From Apoderus coryli (Eukaryota; Arthropoda; Insecta; Coleoptera; Attelabidae): 64,000 bases of DNA. This document shows positions 11,213 through 20,844 of the stretch, one piece after another (position 1 is the first letter of the stretch; each line of letters opens with the position of its first letter). Location of the stretch: assembly GCA_911728435.2 (NCBI GenBank), contig OU452214.1, positions 8,558,105-8,622,104 of the forward strand, in the 5' to 3' direction. Under the pieces are notes generated by a model, which ran no database searches, was not told the origin of the DNA, and saw only the letters and a program-made list of their open reading frames with translations. A program made the translations under genes and the position numbers.

Positions 11213-11311
11213 ATTTACCAGAGAACGTAGTTTTTGATACCGCTCAGTTAATAATAGATGATTTAGAACACCAGGTTGAGACTGACTCTATGGTAAGATG
11301 CAATAATAATG
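11213..11311 (+). CDS. Exon of DDE-type gene, copy 1 (first DLPEN exon)
   Basis: Bounded by gttgtag| and |gtaaga. It reads DLPENVVFDTAQLIIDDL... and ends with a run of N. Its start resembles the next exon at 16681 (DLPDNALDTVEIILEDL), including the acceptor, so the two look like an internal exon duplication. Confidence 0.55.
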
Positions 11312-11399
11312 GTAAGAAGTTATAATAATATTATTTGAATAAAACGACGTCTACTCCACAAAATGATTTATATATACGTTAAAATTCTTGATTTTAGCT

Positions 11400-11438
11400 G
11401 CCAGACATGTTTGGGACTACACGTCCATCATCAGTGGC
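11400..11438 (-). ncRNA. Hammerhead-like motif, left arm
   Basis: On the minus strand: GCCA, CTGATGA, T, a GGAC/GTCC stem, CAAAC in place of GAAAC, ATGTC, TGGC. Stem I is GCCA/TGGC. The G-to-C change at the first base of the GAAA box should inactivate it. Confidence 0.45.
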
Positions 11439-11475
11439 TGAAGGAACCTTGTACAATGTTGTTAGATGTGAGGGT

Positions 11476-11664
11476 TGTAATATCTGGGGTAAAATGATGA
11501 TGATGGATAATATAAATTAACATTTATTAATAACCCACAAATACAAAAATAAACCTTAATTGAAAAACTAACCCCATTCTCTTTACATTCTGAAGTATGT
11601 CTCACATGACATTGCTCAACGTCAATCTACACTAGAGATGGTAAATATCAGTTAATATACTACA
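11476..11664 (-). repeat. 3' LTR of Gypsy B
   Basis: TGTAAT...CTACA on the plus strand. On the element's strand it is preceded by a purine run (AGAGGGGGTAGAT, about 11665-11677) that serves as polypurine tract. Confidence 0.9.
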
Positions 11665-11675
11665 ATCTACCCCCT

Positions 11676-12959
11676 CTATAAGTCTAACAGTACAGGTACT
11701 TTAATTTGTCTTTTTGGTCGTTCATTAACATTTAAACTTACACTACTTGTTTTATCTTTATAAACTGTCTTAGGCGAATTAACTTCCACTCTTTCCACTG
11801 TGTTTTCCACTTCACTTAAAACCGAAGAATCACTCACCTTAGACTCTACCTTATCACTACTTACATTAATACCACAATATGGTAAACAGTTATCAGAAGA
11901 ATTATACAATTTCTCCGAAACAGAATAATCACCTAATCTACTTTCAGATACATCATCCAACAATTCAGTCTTACTTTGATCTGGTTTTAAATTACTGCTG
12001 AGTATTTGGTTGATGTGTCTTTTCCAAATTAAACCCTCTTTACGTTTACACAAATAAATTCTATCACCAAGAACTTCATCAATTTTTGCTTCTACCCAAG
12101 CCTTTTTATTAGGATTTCTATAATCTCTACATAATACTATATCTCCCTCTTTAAAAATCTTGTCTCTCTTACCAATGTAATTTGAAACATTATTTGTTTT
12201 AGAATTATTTTCAGTAAGCAAATCATAACTATTTCGACATTTATGTTTAAAAACTAAACTACTAGGTGTGACTCCAGTAGTAATGTGGACTGAATTCCTA
12301 TAGTGAAACAAATATCTATTAACTATAGTATCAAAAGAAACATTACTATTAGAATCATCCTTAAATGCTTTTGTAATGCTATTTTTAAAGTGTTTAACTG
12401 CATTTTCAGCAAAACCATTTGTTGCAGGATGATAAGGAGGTGCTGTCTGATGCTTTATACCATTTAAACTCAAAAACTGTACAAAACTTTCAGAACAAAA
12501 CTGAGGACCATTATCAGTTACAACAAGTTTAGGTAATCCAAAACGCGCAAAACATTCACGAAATTTCTCAATCGTGCTTGCCGCATCGGTATGTTTCATA
12601 ATAAATGCTTCAGGCCACTTAGAAAAAGTATCAATAATGATTAATACCATTTTACCTCTAATTGTACCTAGAAAATCAGCATGAATCCGTTCATAAAAAT
12701 AGTTTGATCTAACACAAGGAATCAATTTTGCCTTATTAGGTTCCGGTCTCGAACTCATACATACCCGACATTCGGACACCAGTCTTTCAATATCCTTGTC
12801 AATAGAAGGCCACCAGAAATATGATCTAGCATTCTCCTTCATTTTACACACACCTTCATGCGTACTGTGTAACTCCGATAACAGTTGTGATCTCAATTTT
12901 GTAGGAACCACCACTCTGTATCCCCCACATAATCGCTCCATTTTCAATCGAAAGTTCAT
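11676..12959 (-). CDS. Integrase of Gypsy B
   Basis: 427 codons. Zinc-binding domain HSTHEGVCKMK...CRVCMSSR (about 31-70). The catalytic core has HADFLGTI and VTDNGPQF, and the third acidic residue in the segment ATNGFAENAVKHF. Then come RYLFHYRNSVHITTG and an SH3-like end (VLCRDYRNPNKKAWVEAK). The last 110 residues are a polar tail. It overlaps the upstream frame at 12856-12959; the true join is a one-base shift in a run of G near 12925, so its own M is not a natural start. Either a real mutation or a homopolymer sequencing error. Confidence 0.85.
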   Translation of the reverse strand: MNFRLKMERLCGGYRVVVPTKLRSQLLSELHSTHEGVCKMKENARSYFWWPSIDKDIERLVSECRVCMSSRPEPNKAKLIPCVRSNYFYERIHADFLGTIRGKMVLIIIDTFSKWPEAFIMKHTDAASTIEKFRECFARFGLPKLVVTDNGPQFCSESFVQFLSLNGIKHQTAPPYHPATNGFAENAVKHFKNSITKAFKDDSNSNVSFDTIVNRYLFHYRNSVHITTGVTPSSLVFKHKCRNSYDLLTENNSKTNNVSNYIGKRDKIFKEGDIVLCRDYRNPNKKAWVEAKIDEVLGDRIYLCKRKEGLIWKRHINQILSSNLKPDQSKTELLDDVSESRLGDYSVSEKLYNSSDNCLPYCGINVSSDKVESKVSDSSVLSEVENTVERVEVNSPKTVYKDKTSSVSLNVNERPKRQIKVPVLLDL

Positions 12960-15795
12960 TCCTTCTAATGAAATAAGGTCTAATTAAATCATTTTCAACG
13001 TGATTAGGAAACCCATGTCTTATAAAATTAAAAATTTGACCTAGGTATGGATCACGCCTAGTCTCTGATCTAATTTTATTAATATCAATAGGTGCTACTG
13101 ATTCTAAAAAATTTAAATAATCATATTCAACTGGATCTACCGTATCTGAATTAGCTAAAGGTAACCTACTTAATGCATCTGCTTTCACATTATCTTTACC
13201 TCTAATATAACGAATACTATAATCAAACCCACTAAGAAACAATGACCATCTTTGCAGTCGTCCTGCAGCCATCTTAGGAAGACTCTTGTGCTCTCCAAAT
13301 AAAGTCTGCAATGCCTTATGATCAGTCACAATCTCAAACTTACGACCAGCTAAATACTCATAAAATTTATTGACTGCCCAGTAGATACTAAGAGATTCTT
13401 TATGAACCATGCTGTAGTTCCTTTCTGCCTTTGTTAAGAGCCTAGATACAAAACTTATAGGTCTTTCCACCCCATCTGGCATAACATGCAAAAGAACTGC
13501 TCCTAACCCATATTCACTACTATCACACGCTAAACGTAGCGGCTTATCTTGATCGAAATGAACAAGAACCCTATCTGAAGTAATCTGTTTTTTTGCAAAA
13601 TTAAAAGATTCATCGCATGATTTATTCCACAGAAAACCATGATCCTTTTCTAAAAGTTTATACAACGGTTTTAAATGCTGAGCCAAATTAGATATGAACT
13701 TAGAATAATAATTCAACATTCCTACAAATGCTCTAACCTCTGTCTTATCACGCGGACGCGGCGTTTTCAGAATTGCCTCGATTTTTTTATTATCTTTCTC
13801 CAAGCCTTGTGCAGAGATCGTATGACCTAGATAAAAAATTTTATCTTGAAAGAAAATACATTTTTTTGCATTGAGCCTAAATCCTGCTCTGTCTAATCTA
13901 GTTAAAACCTCTGTTAAGTTTTTTAAATGTTCTAACTCATTCTTACCCGTTACTACAATATCATCAAGGTAATTAACACAACCTTTGCAACCTTGCAATA
14001 CTTTCTCTACAATATTTTGAAAAATAGAACAAGCCGGTTTAGTACCGTAAGGTAGTCGTTTTACTTTACAAAGATCGTAGGGTGTACTCCATGCTAAAAT
14101 TTCAGAAGTTTCGTCGTCTAAAACTAACTGATTATATGCATTTAAGAAATCTAATTTCGTAAATTGTTGCCCACCCTGTAAAGCGACAAAAATATCTTCT
14201 ATCCTAGGAAGCGGATGATTAACATCTTTTAGATATTTATTTATTGTAATTTTATAGTTAGCACAAACCCTAACATCAATACCGTTCGCTTTAACAACAG
14301 GTACTAAAGGCGTACCAAAGCTGGCATTTGACACTTTTTCAATTACGCCCTCTTTTTCTAACCTTTCCAGCTCTTTTTCTACCTTTACTCTAAAAGCATA
14401 AGCAATTGGTGCTGGTTTTCTAAAAATTGGCTGAATGCCCTCTTTCATTTCTAACTTTATTTTTTCAAACTTGTAAGTTCCCAACTCACTTTTAAATAAA
14501 TTAGAAAACCTATCTAAAATTTGCTGTAATCTGATATTTTTATCTACGTGAAAAACTCGTTCAGTATAAATTTGTTTATCTACCAACTCACCGTTATACA
14601 GAACTTCGCCATTTTCATTTAAAGCTAATGAGAATAGTCTCCAAATATCACGTCCTATCAGAGCTTTTGTTGCACCTTCTACAATCAAAAATGTACATTT
14701 CTTTGTTTGATCTTTTATAGTCACATCGACTTCGATTTGACCCTTAGGTTTCACCACTGGCCCATGATATACCTTAATCATAACATTACTAGTATTAAGC
14801 TGAACATCTGTAAAATATTTTTGATAAGTTTCAAATGGCAAACATGACAAACCAGCCCCCGTATCAACCTCCAACTTACAATTGATACCATTAATAAAAG
14901 CATTTAAAGAAACTGGTTTAACATCTACCCTAAAAATATTAATATCTAAATTAAAAAATTCAACTTCATTATTCTTTTCTAAATAATTATGACTATTTAA
15001 CTGACTTTTGCAAATCTTAGCAATATGTCCTTTCTTTTTACATTTAGAACAAGTGTACTTTTTAAATTTACACATTTTAAACATATGGTTATCTTCACCA
15101 CAAGCAAAACACAGAGATTTTTCTCTTACCTTCTCTCTCGCTTTTTGTACTTTAACCGGTTCACGATTACCACTACCAGCTGTCTTCTTCGAATCGCCGT
15201 GCAGATGAAAAACAGTAGATGATTGTTGTCTCGTCTCCTTCAGGGCAGCTTCTTTGACAAGTGCAATTTCCACCATGTCTTTGAGTGTTCTGGATATTTG
15301 TTCTTCACAGAGCCTATCCAGAATCGGTCCAGACTTTAATCCAGTAACGAATTTGTCTAAAACTCTGGCCTCTAACATCGTACCAAACTCACACTCTGAA
15401 GCTAGTTTCTTGACTTTAACGAACCACTCATTTATCGTTTCTTCCTTCTGTCTCAATGTATCAAATAATACTCTCTTTCTGTATACCGATACTTTTGGTT
15501 TAAATTGACCAGCCAACAATTCAACTAGTTGGTTAAAACTCTTGGTACTGGGTTTTTCAGGATGGCAGATATTTCTCAAAATTACATACACATCTTCACT
15601 GATGGATGTCAACAGAACAGAAGCTTTCCGTCCGTCTTCGACACGATTAGCTAGTAAAAATTGTTCTAACCGCTCGCTAAATATCTCCCAATCATCACCC
15701 AAAGCAAATATTGCTAAATTTGAAATATTGCCAGTATTTACCACTGTAATATTGGCGGCTACTTCACCTGAAGCTTCTCCTAAATGGTCAGGCAT
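12856..15795 (-). CDS. Gag-pol (gag, protease, RT, RNase H) of Gypsy B
   Basis: 979 codons. Gag capsid-like region 1-190; two zinc knuckles, CFACGEDNHMFKMC (229-242) and CSKCKKKGHIAKIC (249-262). Protease EVDTGAGLSCLP (309-320) with LIGRD at about 379. RT has KLDFLNAYNQLVL (about 547), LPYGTKPACSIF (about 581) and NYLDD (608-612). RNase H has CDSSEYGLGAVL (about 737) and VTDHKALQTL (about 800), ending in RGKDNVKADALSR. The last 30 residues (after IMWG) are the wrong frame. It is fused as one frame, with no gag-pol stop. The product is expected in cytoplasmic virus-like particles, as known for the family. Confidence 0.88.
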   Translation of the reverse strand: MPDHLGEASGEVAANITVVNTGNISNLAIFALGDDWEIFSERLEQFLLANRVEDGRKASVLLTSISEDVYVILRNICHPEKPSTKSFNQLVELLAGQFKPKVSVYRKRVLFDTLRQKEETINEWFVKVKKLASECEFGTMLEARVLDKFVTGLKSGPILDRLCEEQISRTLKDMVEIALVKEAALKETRQQSSTVFHLHGDSKKTAGSGNREPVKVQKAREKVREKSLCFACGEDNHMFKMCKFKKYTCSKCKKKGHIAKICKSQLNSHNYLEKNNEVEFFNLDINIFRVDVKPVSLNAFINGINCKLEVDTGAGLSCLPFETYQKYFTDVQLNTSNVMIKVYHGPVVKPKGQIEVDVTIKDQTKKCTFLIVEGATKALIGRDIWRLFSLALNENGEVLYNGELVDKQIYTERVFHVDKNIRLQQILDRFSNLFKSELGTYKFEKIKLEMKEGIQPIFRKPAPIAYAFRVKVEKELERLEKEGVIEKVSNASFGTPLVPVVKANGIDVRVCANYKITINKYLKDVNHPLPRIEDIFVALQGGQQFTKLDFLNAYNQLVLDDETSEILAWSTPYDLCKVKRLPYGTKPACSIFQNIVEKVLQGCKGCVNYLDDIVVTGKNELEHLKNLTEVLTRLDRAGFRLNAKKCIFFQDKIFYLGHTISAQGLEKDNKKIEAILKTPRPRDKTEVRAFVGMLNYYSKFISNLAQHLKPLYKLLEKDHGFLWNKSCDESFNFAKKQITSDRVLVHFDQDKPLRLACDSSEYGLGAVLLHVMPDGVERPISFVSRLLTKAERNYSMVHKESLSIYWAVNKFYEYLAGRKFEIVTDHKALQTLFGEHKSLPKMAAGRLQRWSLFLSGFDYSIRYIRGKDNVKADALSRLPLANSDTVDPVEYDYLNFLESVAPIDINKIRSETRRDPYLGQIFNFIRHGFPNHVENDLIRPYFIRRNELSIENGAIMWGIQSGGSYKIEITTVIGVTQYA

Positions 15796-15924
15796 TGTTT
15801 CAATTTAATATAATGCAATATTTTCCAATTTTAGTGTTCCCCAAACATGCGAAACCAAAGTCGCCAAAAACTATCAGAACTTCTTCCGAAAAACTGAAAT
15901 ACACTAAAATCCGACTATAACTTT

Positions 15925-15941
15925 TCACCCGTCGCCAAATA
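15925..15941 (-). promoter_or_regulatory. Primer-binding site of Gypsy B
   Basis: TTGGCGACGGGTGAAAAG on the element's strand, three to four bases inside the 5' LTR. It resembles the site of element A (TGGCGACGAG), in keeping with related elements. Confidence 0.5.
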
Positions 15942-15942
15942 A

Positions 15943-16132
15943 TGTAATATCTGGGGTAAAATAAATGATGATGGATAATATAAATTAACATTTATTAATA
16001 ACCCACAAATACAAAAATAAACCTTAATTGAAAAACTAACCCCATTCTCTTTACATTCTGAAGTATGTCTCACATGACATTGCTCAACGTCAATCTACAC
16101 TAGAGATGGTAAATATCAGTTAATATACTACA
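15943..16132 (-). repeat. 5' LTR of Gypsy B
   Basis: 190 bp. Nearly identical to 11476-11664. Bordered on the right by the agggt target duplication. Confidence 0.9.
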
Positions 16133-16471
16133 AGGGTCATACTTCATACAAAATTAACAGAGAGATTTTTTTACATGGATTTTTGATTTAAACGTCTATA
16201 CATATCTGTAAAATAATCACTTATTTAGGATGTGATGTAATATTATTAATTATATTTTAATTTTTTATTTTATTAATTTAACAACCAAATTTTTCCAACA
16301 AAATGGTAAGATTCCTACACGTATAATAATATTACATCACATCCTAAATAAGTGATTATTTTACAGATATGTATAGACGTTTAAATCAAAAATCCATGTA
16401 AAAAAATCTCTCTGTTAATTTTGTATGAAGTATGACCCTCACATCTAACAACATTGTACAAGGTTCCTTAA

Positions 16472-16510
16472 GTCACTGATGATGGACGTGTAGTCTGAAA
16501 CATGTCTGGC
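16472..16510 (+). ncRNA. Hammerhead-like motif, right arm
   Basis: Stem I GUCA (16472-16475) with UGGC (16507-16510, one G-U pair); CUGAUGA 16476-16482; one extra U 16483; stem II GGAC (16484-16487) with GUCU (16493-16496) and a 5-base loop; GAAA 16497-16500; then CAUGUC 16501-16506. A15.1-U16.1 and one C-G pair can form stem III, with the predicted cut after C16506. ACAUGU is self-complementary, so two copies could pair to give a double hammerhead. The extra U after CUGAUGA is not canonical. Confidence 0.6.
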
Positions 16511-16680
16511 AGCTAAAATCAAGAATTTGAACGTATATATATAAATCATTTTGTGGAGTAGACGTCGTTTTATTCAAATAATAATATTCACTCCTCGATA
16601 GATGGATTACTTCAGAAAATTATAATAATATATCTTCTTACAAGCAATTTATCAATTTCTTTCGCGTCGTTAAATTGTAG

Positions 16681-16916
16681 ATTTACCAGACAACGCACTT
16701 GATACTGTTGAGATCATATTAGAAGATTTAAGAAACGTGGCTGATATGGGTGCATTGCATGTTTTCCCTACTGATAACGAAGACTTAATGAATATACAAA
16801 TTGTAACAACTGATGTAATAGGCTCCTTGCACAACAATCATCAAGCGGCTATTAGTGAAATGGTCGATCAGACGATTGGATTGGATTGCTCTGATGGTGA
16901 ATATGTACCAAAATGG
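16681..16916 (+). CDS. Exon of DDE-type gene, copy 1 (second DLPEN exon)
   Basis: The acceptor aaattgtag| is followed by DLPDNALDTVEIILEDLRN (one codon shorter than copy 2, which has an extra L). It is acidic and ends ...SDGEYVPK before a possible donor g|gtaatt. Copy 2 of this exon is at 38800-39040. No known domain. Confidence 0.5.
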
Positions 16917-18852
16917 TAATTGTGAAAATAGCGATACAGATAATGAAGAGCAAAGTATCGGATGTGAAAAGGAAAAAATATATGAAGAACACAATTATAG
17001 CAACGAACCAATACTAGCAACAAATTTACCAAATATTATTAATAATGGTAATACTCGTATAATGGAAGGTAGGAAAAGACGTCTTAAACGTGAGGAATGG
17101 ACAAAAAACGTGACAAAAAGATTACGTATGGAAGGAAAGGAATACATAGGATACAGTAGATCGAAAAATACAGGTCAAGTAAAGCACAATGTATCAAGAA
17201 ACGCAAGGAGGCTAGGACCAACTTGTCAGTCATCCAAATGTGTTCGAGTAAAATCAAAAAGATGTAATGAGATTACCGAACACTAACGTAGAGAATTATT
17301 TGAAAAATTTTGGACAAGCATGAACTGGGCCCAAAGGACGATATTCGTTATTAACCATGTACAAAGAGATTCTCCAAAACGAGTATACACCACCAAAAAT
17401 GAAAGTAGAAGAAATTATTCATTACAATATTTTTTAACAGTAAATTACCGTAAGATGCAAATTTGTAAAAAATTGTTTTTACATACACTTGGTATAAGTG
17501 AATATTCCGTTCATTACTGGACTAAAAAGGGAACTCATTGTGGGATGTTTCATAGTTCAGAAGTCGATAATAAGACAAACAGGCATTCCAGCTCTCGAGA
17601 CAAAGAAAATGGCAAAATCTACTTAAAAGAAGTTCTTGATAGCTTGCCCAAATTGCCGTCTCACTATGGACGATCAAACTCATCCAAGTTATATTTGGAA
17701 ACCCCTATAAGAAGTTTAAATCAACTTTATAACTTGTACAAAGAAAAATGTACAGAGCAAAACAAATTTCCATTATCACGAACAGTTTTTCATCAGGTGT
17801 TTTATTCTATGAACCTATCTATTCATCCGATCAAAGAAGATAAGTGTGACATGTGCACCCAACACGAGGTTGGTCAATTATCTGATGAAATGTGGAATAC
17901 GCACATTCATAAAAAAGACAGGGCCCGTGAGGAAAAGAAGAAAGACATAGAGTATGTTAAATCCAGTGGACGAGGTCGTATTTGACTATCGACTTAGAAG
18001 CAGTAAAAGTTTGTCCATATGTTCAAGCTAGCGCAATCTTTTTTAAATTGAAATTATGCTGCCATAACTTCACAATTTATGACGTAGGAACTCAGGAAGT
18101 GTTTTTGGTTTACTGAGATATAAGCTGACATGACGGCTTCAACGTTTGCTTCTTGCCTAATAGAATATTTGTCAACCGATTGCCAAAACGAAGCAGGACC
18201 TGTTATCATTTTCAGTGACGGGTGCACATATCAAAATCGAAATGTCATATTGGCCAACGCATTGCTAGATTATTCCGTCAAAAGCAATATCGAAATTGTC
18301 CAAAAGTTTCTTGAACTCGGACATACGCAAATGGAATGCGATTCCGTACACAGTTGCATCGAAAGGAAATTGAAAGGGCACGATATTTATCTCCCTAGCG
18401 ACTACATTCGAATAACAAAAGAGGCCAGAAGTAAACCTTTCCCGTATGAGGTGCGAACTATGCAGTTTTCTGACTTCAAAGACTACACTATCAAGAAATA
18501 TCAGAGATATGTATCCATCAGACCAGGAAAGGTTGAATAAAATGTTAAAATTAAAATCATATGCGAACACAGTTTTTGCTTTTAGGTTGCACACGATCCA
18601 GTTGTAACGGATATACGAGGTTTAAGATATTTGCCAAATGGTAAAATATACTATAAACTGAATTTCGATGAAGACTGGAGAGATCTTCCGCAAAGACAAA
18701 AACAAGTTTTAGAAGACACCAATTGGCCACAGCTATACAAAGAACAGAGAAAAATCAAATACCAGAAATGGCAACACTTGCAACAATTAAAGTCTGTAAT
18801 ACCTGTAGATTGTCACAGTTATTATGATAACTTGAAATATGATAAGAATTAG
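16855..18852 (+). pseudogene. DDE-type transposase-like protein, main part
   Basis: The first part has a basic region, RKRRLKREEWTKNVTKRLR, and a Cys cluster (CQSSKCVRVKSKRC). TAA at 17284-17286 interrupts the frame, which then goes on to 17985: helical region, then KCDMCTQHEVG (a further Cys/His pair). After a stop at 17983 the sequence LDLEAVKVCP is readable in the next frame (about 17990-18020), followed by a broken stretch. Then 18130-18540 gives FSDGCTYQNRN (about 18210) and ECDSVHSCIERK (about 18335). A last exon after ttttag (18586-18852) gives DPVVTDIRGLRYLPNGKIYY. The three acidic positions (D in DLEAV, D in SDGC, E in CIERK) are a plausible DDE triad. The protein family is common in insect genomes but I do not know a formal name. 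At least two stops and one frameshift make this copy inactive. Confidence 0.6.
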
Positions 18853-18960
18853 TTACTTAACTTAACAATAAATTAATGTCGTTTTGAGTCTTTCATATGG
18901 CCGCCTTTGATTGTTTCCTCTTAACCCACCAACATGACAAAAACTCAGGATCAAGAACTC

Positions 18961-20140
18961 GTAACCCACACTAAATTATAAAAATACTAAATTTACATAT
19001 TTGTTAGTAGAAGATCCGAACCGAATTTTAAAGATTTTAATTTCAACGCGCGTGGAAATGTGGGACAGAGATCCGAGGTAAGTATATTGTGTAATAATAA
19101 AGGACCCAACATCGCAGTCGCTTCTGATGGGACCCTGAATAGTAGAATCAGACGAATTCGAGAGTCAAAATAATACTTCTGATGAATCAGATATTGAATA
19201 GAAAATATTTATTAGAATTTATTTTTCATTAATATTATTTTTGTATTTATACTGTTTTGTACTAAAATTTTAAATCGTAATACAAGATGTCTAGTCTATC
19301 TTTTTTGTTATTTTTTAATTTGAATTTTCGGCTGTCCACTTTGTTTCTATTTCCAGAAAGAGCAAAAAAATTTCAAAGTAAGTAATTGATATTTGTATTG
19401 TCTATTATCGATTATAGATATATTATTATGGTTATAACTCAATATATTGATATTATATTGTTTTATATATTAGTATCATATTCAATATATTTAATTATTA
19501 TGTAATTAATTAATTATTTGTTTTGCTACTGAAATATCAGTTGCTCCAAAATAACACGCACTGTTTACTATAAGAGGTAGTAGAGGTACCTCTACCCTCC
19601 ATAGTTTACACACCGAGCATGCGCACTTTCTACTATTCAGGATATCATCACAAGCACAGATCTAGGAAGGGGGAGATAAAACTGTTTACATTTCCAAGCG
19701 ATCAAACATCATTATTTGCAGATATCGATAATGCCCAACTTCCGCTTTCATTCCCGCATTGTTTTAAAATAAACTATTTTGATACGGCATTTTTTACCGT
19801 TTTAAAGCAAAATATAACTTAGGTGATGGTACTAATTTTTGTGTATTATAAAACGATATACCCAAGGTATTTTTTAGTTACTTTTTTATGAATTTTAACA
19901 TATTCAAGACATATTTCACCAAATTATAATTTATTTATGAAGTACACGTGGCAACTCTGTAAAGCAGAGCAACTTGAATAGTACGCGAAGAATTTACTAT
20001 TTCATTCATTTGTGTAATCAGCCGGTAGTTTGAGCTCTGTTGCCAACTATCCTTTGGTTGCGTATTTATTTGTTGTTAGTTGGTGATTTTGAGGAATTTT
20101 AAGTGTTTTCTTGTGCAAAAACTATAAAAAACAATTAACA
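18961..20140. other. Gene-free stretch with one inverted-repeat arm
   Basis: AT-rich. The inverted-repeat arm is 19023-19132. An acidic run, ESDEFESQNNTSDESDIE then stop (about 19140-19200), could be the end of a lost gene but has no support beyond composition. A short frame at 19619-19822 has no motif. The stretch 20020-20140 could be the promoter and leader of the THAP remnant. Confidence 0.4.
19023..19132 (+). repeat. Left arm of 105-bp inverted repeat
   Basis: The reverse complement matches 21602-21705 with only a few differences, including the block aacgcgcgtggaaatgtg. It contains an intact splice-donor-like aggtaagtat. It may be a terminal repeat of a unit spanning 19023-21705 that encloses the THAP remnant. 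Confidence 0.7.
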
Positions 20141-20620
20141 ATGGTGCGTCAGTGTATAGTGTGTAAAAATAATGAAAATTCCAACCCAAATTTGATATTT
20201 CGGAGGTAAGTAAGGTTACGACTTGTTATTGTTTATCAGTGGTGTAGTTTGCTTGCTCTACAAAATAAAAATAAATTCCTGTAAATAAATACCTAATGTA
20301 ATTGTTGATTTTTGTGATGTTATATAGATGCTAGGACTATTCAAATCAAGGTTTAATTATAAACTAAGGTTGCACTTCGTTAGATAACTAAATATGTTAA
20401 TACTGAATTGGTAGGTTACAAAAGAATTAAATAATTTCATATTGTAGGTGTCCAGTAAATTCGGAAAGATTACAGCGTTTGCAAGTATGCACAAATATGC
20501 TCAAACCATTTTGATGTCAGCGACATTAAGATAACTGAGATTACTGGTCGTAAGCAAATTCGACCAGATGCTGAACCTCAATTATCATTTCTTTTTAATG
20601 AGCCTCTGTCGTACAGATAA
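20141..20620 (+). pseudogene. THAP-domain protein remnant
   Basis: Exon 1 (20141-20205) starts MVRQCIVCKNNENSNPNLIF and ends AG|gtaagt. Exon 2 (20448-20620) follows attgtag and gives RCPVNSERLQRLQ, then, one frame off, ICSNHFDVSDIKITEITGRK and IRPDAEPQLSFL before a TAA. C-x2-C near the start and C-x2-H before F are the zinc ligands of a THAP domain, and the later 'PDAEP' fits the AVPTIF box. The middle is shorter than in real THAP domains (no clear W) and the frame changes, so it is decayed. THAP domains are the DNA-binding part of P-element-type and other transposases as well as of host proteins. Confidence 0.55.
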
Positions 20621-20801
20621 TTATATATATAAAATGTGTCTATATAAAATTTAAGGTATAATGTTCAATAATATTGTAATAAACATATGGTGTATTTACC
20701 ACACATCTAGATTCTAGATCTGTGGTATTTACCTATTGTATTTATTATAGTGTTTAAATGAAAGTCGAATCTCCACAAGATAAATTTAATAGAAACTATC
20801 G

Positions 20802-20844
20802 GCCATACATGTTTCGGGACTAGACCAGTCCCATCATCAGTGGC
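20802..20844 (-). ncRNA. Hammerhead-like motif, best stem II
   Basis: Minus strand: GCCA, CTGATGA, T, GGGAC/GTCCC stem with a 7-base loop, GAAAC, ATGTA, TGGC. Stem I is GCCA/TGGC. The cleavage triplet would be GUA, which hammerheads accept less well than GUC. The same segment, decayed, recurs in direct orientation at 22270-22311; the similarity reaches back to about 20880 and 22195, so the two may be pseudo-LTR-like direct repeats. Confidence 0.55.

Larger units (their letters stand above)
11471..16137 (-). mobile_element. Gypsy LTR retrotransposon B, nearly intact
   Basis: The element proper is 11476-16132 on the minus strand, with LTRs of 189 and 190 bp that differ only by one substitution and one indel, and a 5-bp target duplication agggt (11471-11475, 16133-16137). 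It has one long gag-pol coding region, broken by a single-base frame change near 12925. No envelope gene. It is inserted in the left arm of the foldback element, so it is younger than that element. Confidence 0.93.
11332..16619. mobile_element. Foldback element with two hammerhead-like arms, 12-bp target duplication
   Basis: The flanks 11320-11331 and 16620-16631 are identical (ttataataatat); copy 2 of the host gene (38741-38752) has the site once, so the insertion is certain. Without Gypsy B the element is about 630 bp. The left arm (11336-11475 plus 16138-16230) is the inverted copy of the right arm (16330-16585), and the centre (16231-16329) is AT-rich. Each arm carries one hammerhead-like motif. 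The right end has an extra tail, cactcctcgatagatgg, shared with the element at 305-766. No coding sequence. The long, variable target duplication suggests target-primed reverse transcription rather than a cut-and-paste transposase. Confidence 0.8.
10510..18960 (+). mobile_element. DDE-type transposase-like gene unit, copy 1 (interrupted)
   Basis: The sequence 10510-11331 plus 16620-18870 forms one unit, split by a foldback element. Its 5' part (10510-11331) is nearly identical to copy 2 (32625-33119 plus 38405-38758). The outer borders are not proven. The 5' region has several ctcgtaacc-like motifs (10593, 10630), which also occur at 18952 and 32555 and may be subterminal repeats. It encodes a multi-exon protein on the plus strand. 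Probably a DNA transposon, but clean terminal inverted repeats and a target duplication were not found. Confidence 0.55.

Noticed and set aside
19619..19822. 67-codon frame after gagcatgcgc
   Set aside because: No recognisable motif; composition alone is not enough.
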